Assembly (NCBI GenBank): GCA_017306865.1 | Contig: JAFKHH010000011.1 | Location: 744,001 to 808,000, forward strand | Length of the DNA: 64,000 bases | Direction of reading: 5' to 3' | Origin: Filimonas sp. | Lineage (GTDB): Bacteria; Bacteroidota; Bacteroidia; Chitinophagales; Chitinophagaceae | In this document: in pieces, positions 58,138 through 64,000 of the stretch | How the letters are laid out: every line of letters begins with the position of its first letter | How positions within the stretch are numbered: position 1 is the stretch's first letter | Program-made: the position numbers and the translations under genes | The notes under the pieces: generated by a model | What the model saw: the letters and a program-made list of their open reading frames with translations, nothing else | What the model was told of the DNA's origin: nothing | Databases searched by the model: none

Positions 58138-61100
58138 ATGAAATATTTTTTTCGCGTTGTAGCACTATTGGGTGCACTACTAACTGCTTTTGTGATGAAC
58201 AGCGCTAACGCGCAGAACTGTACTATTAACGCTGGCGTGGATACAAAAGTATGTCCGGGGACAACTTTTGTTTTACAAGGCACTTCCAGTGGATTAATTA
58301 GTGTAAATCCGAAATGGAGCCAGATCAGTGGGCCTGCTGTTACTATTACAAATCCTTCCAGTCTTAACACAACCGTTACCGGGTATAGTGATAACGCCGT
58401 ATATAAATTCCGGTTGACCGCTACCTGCGTAGACGGTTCACTCATTTATAATGACGTTACCTATACAACTTATCCGGCTACGCTGGCTAATGCCGGGCCG
58501 GATATAAACGCATGTCCGGGTACAACAACTATGGCGGCGAATGCTGTAGGTGCGAACGAAACGGGAGCCTGGACCGTAGTTGGAAGCGCCAATTCAATGA
58601 CATTAACGAATGCCACTTCTCCAACAACAACTGTGACGCTTCCTGCTAATCCGGGTGGTACAACCACTTTTCGCTGGACAATCACCAACGGTGTAAACGG
58701 TTGTAATTCTTTTGATGATATCATAGTGAAAAATTCTGGCGGCACTACTCCGGTAACAGCCGGCTCAGACCAGGTATTAAGCAATTGTTATACACTCACT
58801 CAAACGGCTAACCTGACTGCATCGTATCCAGGTAACACCAACGGACAAAAAGGAGTGTGGTCTTTAGTGAGTGGTCCAAACACGCCAACATTTGGTAACA
58901 TTAATAATAGCAGCACAACACTTTCAAATCTCATACAAGGTGTTTATATAGTACGCTGGACAGTAAGTGGCACATGTATAAATGGTAGTGATGATGTTCA
59001 GATCACCGTGCCAGCTCCAACGCAGTCTGTATCTTCAGCAGGCGGTTCCACGCAAACATTTTGCGATAGCAGAACTTCTGTTGTACTTACAGGCGGTACA
59101 CCGGGTTATACAGGAGAGACAGTGACGTGGGTGAGAACTGCGGGTACCGGTAACATTTCAGATCCAACCAGCCCTACAACTACTATTACGGGATTAACAG
59201 GTGTGAGCAGCACTTTCCGCTATACAATTACAGCGCCGGGAGGTTGCGTTTCTTCTGCTAATTACACTGTCAATTTTACAACACCACCTACTATTTCAAG
59301 CAGTACACCTTTGGTTACACCAGCTTGTGATGTGAGTGCTATTGCCATTCCTTATACAGTTACAGGAGGAGATAAAACACAATGGACAATCGTAAGTGGC
59401 CCTGCCGCATCGACTATTGTGACAAGTAATACTTTGAACAGCTATAATGATGTTATTACAGCTAGCCCGCTTTCATTAGCAGGTTTCGATAAAGTAGGTA
59501 ATTATACAATCCGTCTTAGAAGAACGACCAATAACGGTAATGGTGGATGTTCTGATGCATATGCAGATGTTGTGATAGTTATTTCAAGAACATCTACAGC
59601 ATCTAATGCGGGTACTAAACAGGTGCTGGCATGTAACGTGTTCAATACAAACCTTGCGGGTAACGTTCCTTTGGAAGGCATAGGTGCATGGTCACAGGTA
59701 TCCGGGCCAAACACCGCGAACATTGCAGACAATACAAATCCAATCACAGCTATTAATGGTTTAATTAACGGTGCATATACATTCCGCTGGATTGTAACAG
59801 GAAACGTAAGTTGTTCCAATAATCAATCAGACGTATCTGTAGTAGTAGCAAATGTGGCACCTACGGCTGCGGCAGCGGGCTCAGCAAGAACAGTATGTAC
59901 CAGCACACCGGTACAATTAGCCGGAAATGTTCCTGCGCTAAATGAAACAGGTACATGGTCTGTAATTCCAGCTACAGGCATTACGTTCTCCAATGTGAAT
60001 GACCCTTTTGCTACGGTAAGCAGCTTACCTGGTGCCGGTACTTATAAATTTGTTTGGAAGATTGCAAACTCCTGTGCGCAATCTACCGACACCCTTGTTA
60101 TTACAGCATCTGCAACTGCTGGTCCTAAGCAAGCCAATGCTGGCCCTGACCAGTGTCTACCGGCAGGCACAACAAGTTTCACACTTGCAGGTAACGCAAC
60201 ATCAACAGGGGAGACAGGTGCATGGACAATAGCTTCAGGGCCGAATACACCAGCTTTTACAAATAGCGCATTAAATAACACAACTGTAACTGGTGCTGTA
60301 AATGGTACCTATAAACTGGTGTGGAACCTGGAAAAAAATGGCTGCGCTATCACACGTGATACAGTTGTTATTACCATATCAGGTGCTGTTACAACAGCTA
60401 CAGCAGGAACAGATCAACGTCTTTGTGGTCCTGCTACATATACGCTTAACGGTAACGTACCTGCAATAGGAACTGGTTTGTGGACACAAACACAAGGCCC
60501 TGGTGGTATAACCTTCTCTGACCCGACAGCAAATAATACGAGCGTAAGCGGATTAGGAGATGGCCGTTATGTATTCAGATGGACAATCACTAACGGTGCT
60601 TGTGCGTCCAGCTTCGCAGAAGTAAAAATAGAATCCTCTGCTGCGCCAACTCCGGCAAACGCAGGAAACGATATTTCCATTTGCGATGGTACAACAGCAA
60701 CACTTGCTGCCAATACTATCACAAAAGGTATAGGTATGTGGTCTGTGATCACAAGCCCGGGCAACCCGACATTCTCTTCTATAACAAGTCCTACAGCAAC
60801 ATTGAGTAACCTGAAGATGGGAACGTATGTGTTACGCTGGACATCTACCAATAGTCCATTCTGCCCGTCAAGCACGGATGATGTAAATATCATTGTAACG
60901 CAGAAAGCCAAAGTAACAGCGGCTACACAGAACCTGTGTAATGTAACAACAACAACACTTACAGGCAATGAAGGCAGTACAGGTGTATGGACTGCTACTA
61001 GCGGCCCTGCAACAACCATTAGTGCTAACTCAAATAACTCTGCATTGGTAACAGGCATGGTCCCAGGCAATGTCTACAATTTTACTTATACAATTGCCGC

Positions 61101-62553
61101 TACAGCGGATTGTGCAGCTACTTCAGACGTAGTTACAGTAACAGTAAGTGCGCCACCATCTGCAGCTAACGGCGGTCCGGATCAGTCATTATGTATCCTG
61201 GACCCAGCCACAACAATTAATACAACTTTAGCTGCAACAACACCTGCTGTAGGTACGGGTAAGTGGACGATTGCCGCACAGCCAAGTGGTTCCACTCCGG
61301 CATTGGGCAATAACTTAAGTGGTACATCTACATTCACTAACCTTGCAGAAGGTACTTATATATTAGAATGGAATGTGAGCAACGGCTATTGTACAGCGAA
61401 CAAAGACATTGTGCGGATAGCAACATATCGTGAACCTTCTGCAGCAAATGCAGGTGCTACTCAGCCTAACGCTTGTTCTTCAGAAGTAACGTTACAGGGT
61501 AATACACCAGCAGTGGGCTTAGGTACCTGGACTGTAGATAGCGGACCAAACACACCTGTAATTGATCAGCCAAACTCACCTACTACTAAAGTATTGAATG
61601 CAATTACTGGTACATATGTATTCAGATGGACAATTACAAACGGCCCTACATGTACGCCTAAAACATCCACAGTTACTGTAGTAGTAACATCTACACCTCC
61701 TACAACAGCACAGGCAAATGCAGGAGCAATACCTACGCAGATTTGTAATCCGCTGCCTACTATTAGTGTGCCACTGGGTGGTAATGCGCCGGCAGGTACA
61801 GAAGTAGGAACATGGACAGTAGCGAATACAACAGGTGTAACGCCAACTTTCACTAATGCGAACAACCCGACAACGAATGTTAATGGTCTGAAAGAAGGTG
61901 CTTATAAACTGATGTGGACCATCAATATGGGAAGTTGCGTATCAAAAGATTCTGTCACATTAAGAGTGTTTGACCAGCCGGCCGCAGCCAATGCTGGTGC
62001 ATCGCAACAAATGTGTTTATATAGTCCTGTTACATTAACAGCAACAGCGCCAACGGCTGGAACAGGAACATGGAGCTTAAACGGAGCTGCTCCGTCAACA
62101 CCGGTGTTTAGCAATATTAATGCACCAAATGCCGTAGTGACCGGCTTGCTGCCAGGTACTTACCCATTACGCTTTACAGTATCGAACGGTGTTTGTGCCG
62201 TTTCTACAAGTGATATCAATATACAAGTGGAGGACTGCCGCATACAGATTGCAAAAACGGCGTCAACACCATTATTGAATGCTGATGGCTCATATACGGT
62301 GACATTCACATTTGCTGTGACAAATCCTGGTAACATTTCGATCAACAATGTACAGGTGACCGATAATCTTGCGCCGGTATTCCCTTCGCCAAAAACATTT
62401 ACTGTAACGAGCGTAACCGGATCAGGAACATTCTCAGGAATGACGAACGCCGGGTTTAATGGTAAAACAGACCAAAACCTGTTAATGAGCTCAGCTACAT
62501 TAGCCGGAGGGCAGACACAAACGATCACACTTCAAGTAAAAGTAAACCTGTAA
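58138..62553 (+). CDS. Large secreted protein with about 15 Ig-like repeats and a DUF11 end
   Basis: 1471 residues. A signal peptide (cleaved after NSANAQ) is followed by about 15 repeats of roughly 85-95 residues. Each begins near ANAGPDQ-x-C and carries LAGN, GTWT, SGPNTP, TTVTGL and Y-x-FRWTITNG-x-C motifs. Most repeats have a cysteine near each end, suited to one disulfide per module. Repeats resemble PKD/Ig-like gliding-associated modules. Residues ~1370-1471 are a DUF11 domain (IQIAKTASTPLLNADGSYTVTFTFAVTNPGN). No type IX C-terminal sorting domain is visible. It likely works at the cell surface as an adhesin. The second repeat protein starts 20 bp later. Confidence 0.88.
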   Translation: MKYFFRVVALLGALLTAFVMNSANAQNCTINAGVDTKVCPGTTFVLQGTSSGLISVNPKWSQISGPAVTITNPSSLNTTVTGYSDNAVYKFRLTATCVDGSLIYNDVTYTTYPATLANAGPDINACPGTTTMAANAVGANETGAWTVVGSANSMTLTNATSPTTTVTLPANPGGTTTFRWTITNGVNGCNSFDDIIVKNSGGTTPVTAGSDQVLSNCYTLTQTANLTASYPGNTNGQKGVWSLVSGPNTPTFGNINNSSTTLSNLIQGVYIVRWTVSGTCINGSDDVQITVPAPTQSVSSAGGSTQTFCDSRTSVVLTGGTPGYTGETVTWVRTAGTGNISDPTSPTTTITGLTGVSSTFRYTITAPGGCVSSANYTVNFTTPPTISSSTPLVTPACDVSAIAIPYTVTGGDKTQWTIVSGPAASTIVTSNTLNSYNDVITASPLSLAGFDKVGNYTIRLRRTTNNGNGGCSDAYADVVIVISRTSTASNAGTKQVLACNVFNTNLAGNVPLEGIGAWSQVSGPNTANIADNTNPITAINGLINGAYTFRWIVTGNVSCSNNQSDVSVVVANVAPTAAAAGSARTVCTSTPVQLAGNVPALNETGTWSVIPATGITFSNVNDPFATVSSLPGAGTYKFVWKIANSCAQSTDTLVITASATAGPKQANAGPDQCLPAGTTSFTLAGNATSTGETGAWTIASGPNTPAFTNSALNNTTVTGAVNGTYKLVWNLEKNGCAITRDTVVITISGAVTTATAGTDQRLCGPATYTLNGNVPAIGTGLWTQTQGPGGITFSDPTANNTSVSGLGDGRYVFRWTITNGACASSFAEVKIESSAAPTPANAGNDISICDGTTATLAANTITKGIGMWSVITSPGNPTFSSITSPTATLSNLKMGTYVLRWTSTNSPFCPSSTDDVNIIVTQKAKVTAATQNLCNVTTTTLTGNEGSTGVWTATSGPATTISANSNNSALVTGMVPGNVYNFTYTIAATADCAATSDVVTVTVSAPPSAANGGPDQSLCILDPATTINTTLAATTPAVGTGKWTIAAQPSGSTPALGNNLSGTSTFTNLAEGTYILEWNVSNGYCTANKDIVRIATYREPSAANAGATQPNACSSEVTLQGNTPAVGLGTWTVDSGPNTPVIDQPNSPTTKVLNAITGTYVFRWTITNGPTCTPKTSTVTVVVTSTPPTTAQANAGAIPTQICNPLPTISVPLGGNAPAGTEVGTWTVANTTGVTPTFTNANNPTTNVNGLKEGAYKLMWTINMGSCVSKDSVTLRVFDQPAAANAGASQQMCLYSPVTLTATAPTAGTGTWSLNGAAPSTPVFSNINAPNAVVTGLLPGTYPLRFTVSNGVCAVSTSDINIQVEDCRIQIAKTASTPLLNADGSYTVTFTFAVTNPGNISINNVQVTDNLAPVFPSPKTFTVTSVTGSGTFSGMTNAGFNGKTDQNLLMSSATLAGGQTQTITLQVKVNL

Positions 62554-62573
62554 CACCTGCTAAGACTACTATC

Positions 62574-64000
62574 ATGAAAATTGCACATACAATATTCCGT
62601 TCGCTGCTGGCAGCCATACTGCTGCTGGCAATGCCGTACGTAACTTTCTCACAGTATGGCCCATATACAAATGCCACAGGCGTATCCGGTACTGCAACCG
62701 CTGGAAATACTGCCGTGTCAGCAGTAACCAATGTGGCCTTCAGTTACCCAATGATTGGTCTTGGCAAAACTGCATCCATATCTGGTATGCAGACCAACGG
62801 TACTTATAATGTAACTTATACGTTTACGATAAAGAACATGGGAAACATGGACTTGTCTAACGTACGGATAGCAGATACACTGACTAATGTGTTTCCTTCT
62901 CCAATGACATATACTGTTACATCTATTACACGTACAGCCGGAAACAACACAATTATACCCGTTACAACTGCAGCCTTTGATGGTACAGCAGTCAAATCAT
63001 ACCTTACCACAGGTACGCTTGTGGCTGGTGGTTCTGCAACTATCAGTTTAGTAATAAATGTAACGCCTAATAGTACGTTTGGTATCTTCAATAACTCAGC
63101 TACGGTTACAGCACAAACTGCAGATGCGACACCCGTATTTGACGTGTCTACAAATAACACAAACCCTGATGCCAACAACAATGGAACATCGTTTGATGAT
63201 AATACACCTACGCCCGTAACAATTGCGCGTCCGGATATAGCGGTAACAAAAACGGTAGACAATTCGACACCACAGGTTGGTTCTAATGTAACATTTACAA
63301 TCACTCTTAAAAACGTAGGTGTTGGTGGCGCGATAAATGTAACCGCATCAGATCTGTTGCCGGCGGGTTACTTAATTCAGGGTACACCAAATGCATCAGT
63401 CGGATCATATAATTCTACAACGGGCGTGTGGACAGTAAGCCGCATATTGCCGAATGCTGCACCAACGCTTACTATAACAGCAAAAGTACTCGCAGCAGGC
63501 CCTTATACAAATACGGCAAGCAGTAATCATATTGATGATATAGTTACAACGAACAACTCGGCTAGTGTAACGCCTGTGCCGGTTCCTGTGGCAGATCTGC
63601 AAATAACTAAAACAGCAAGCAGCTTAACCCCTAATGTCACTTCTTCTATAAACTTTACGTTGGCTGCGTTGAATAACGGCCTTAGTGATGCAACCAACGT
63701 AGTAGTAAAAGATACACTGAAAGCAGGATTTACGATAGGTACTTTGCCATCTGGTGTAGCATATGACAATACGACGAGGATCATTACCTGGACAATAGGA
63801 GCAATGGCCTATAATACTTCTGCTTCTGTAATTATACCAGTAACAGTAAATCCGAATGGCGCACCGGCAGATTATATAAATACAGCAGTTATTGCGGGCG
63901 ACCAGGTAGATAATAATACTGGTAATAATAAAAGTACAGTAACCGTTACTCCGGTACAGCGTGTAGATCTTGTAATGGAAAAAACGATTACGGCTGGTTC
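62574..64000 (+). CDS. DUF11-repeat surface protein, 3' end beyond window
   Basis: The frame stays open from the ATG at 62574 to the window end (475 codons). A signal peptide (FRSLLAAILLLAMPYVTFSQ) is followed by a DUF11-like unit (IGLGKTASISGMQTNGTYNVTYTFTIKNMGNMDLSNVRIADTL). More repeats start at RPDIAVTKTVDNSTPQVGSNVTFTITLKNVG, VADLQITKTASSLTPNVTSSINFTLAALNNG and RVDLVMEKTITAG. It is probably very long, with any type IX sorting signal beyond the edge. Its first DUF11 unit resembles the one ending the upstream protein (VFPSP-x-TYTVTSITR versus VFPSPKTFTVTSVTG), hinting at local duplication. Confidence 0.88.
   Translation, partial: MKIAHTIFRSLLAAILLLAMPYVTFSQYGPYTNATGVSGTATAGNTAVSAVTNVAFSYPMIGLGKTASISGMQTNGTYNVTYTFTIKNMGNMDLSNVRIADTLTNVFPSPMTYTVTSITRTAGNNTIIPVTTAAFDGTAVKSYLTTGTLVAGGSATISLVINVTPNSTFGIFNNSATVTAQTADATPVFDVSTNNTNPDANNNGTSFDDNTPTPVTIARPDIAVTKTVDNSTPQVGSNVTFTITLKNVGVGGAINVTASDLLPAGYLIQGTPNASVGSYNSTTGVWTVSRILPNAAPTLTITAKVLAAGPYTNTASSNHIDDIVTTNNSASVTPVPVPVADLQITKTASSLTPNVTSSINFTLAALNNGLSDATNVVVKDTLKAGFTIGTLPSGVAYDNTTRIITWTIGAMAYNTSASVIIPVTVNPNGAPADYINTAVIAGDQVDNNTGNNKSTVTVTPVQRVDLVMEKTITAG

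Noticed and set aside
58138-62573. Frameshift splitting a single adhesin gene into two
   Set aside because: The second gene has its own ATG and clear signal peptide 20 bp after the first stop, so two separate secreted proteins fit better.

Overview
The window is a 64-kb chromosomal piece of a Bacteroidetes bacterium, most likely of the Chitinophagaceae type. The evidence is the mix of families (DUF3078, DUF4294, SusC-style TonB receptor with a carboxypeptidase-regulatory N-terminus, Bacteroidetes LptE and TonB, BshB1, NamZ/DUF1343), promoters with the TAnnTTTG box typical of the phylum, little sign of Shine-Dalgarno sites, and large surface proteins with Ig-like and DUF11 repeats. Base composition looks moderately AT-rich by eye. 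I see no rRNA, tRNA, CRISPR array or prophage.

Layout. 1-1.1 kb: end of thyA plus folA. 1.2-5.4 kb: O-methyltransferase and three-gene proton-translocating transhydrogenase (pntA1-pntA2-pntB). 5.5-11.7 kb: rRNA m5C methylase, LysM protein, VOC protein, fmt, NamZ-like muramidase, FKBP isomerase. 12-18.2 kb: membrane protein, pepT, TonB-dependent receptor, DUF3078 barrel. 18.3-25.8 kb: miaB, then a block with a sigma-54 activator, lptE, a conserved unknown, secG, mltG and a YihY protein. 25.8-33.2 kb: redox proteins, TrmH methylase, folC, TonB, START-like protein, and a three-gene set led by a TSUP permease. 33.3-37 kb: a radical SAM and an outer-membrane gene bracketed by mirrored repeats. 37-47.6 kb: arginase-family enzyme, ccmE-ccmF, bshB1, fatty acid desaturase, and the agmatine pair aguB-aguA. 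47.6-48.5 kb: a repeat-only region with an inserted palindromic element. 48.5-57.7 kb: CorC-type transporter, PAP2 phosphatase, LtaS-like sulfatase-fold protein, thioredoxin-like lipoprotein, and a sensor kinase with its response regulator. 58-64 kb: two large secreted repeat proteins, the second running off the window.

The most striking feature is not a gene. Most intergenic gaps are filled by degenerate short-word phrases, at least eight different vocabularies. They are written in a fixed direction after stop codons and as the complement before the next start, so each gap can fold into a long hairpin. Genes that end in an ordinary GC hairpin plus T-run mostly lack such a phrase. On top of this lie a double hairpin whose loops stay complementary across copies, a REP-like pair around pepT, a 167-bp tandem array with an inverted distant copy, and a 526-bp terminal-inverted-repeat element that has visibly jumped into another repeat. 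Several genes also appear leaderless, with the -7 box ending four bases before the ATG.

All family names are from reading the translated sequence; no database search was possible.
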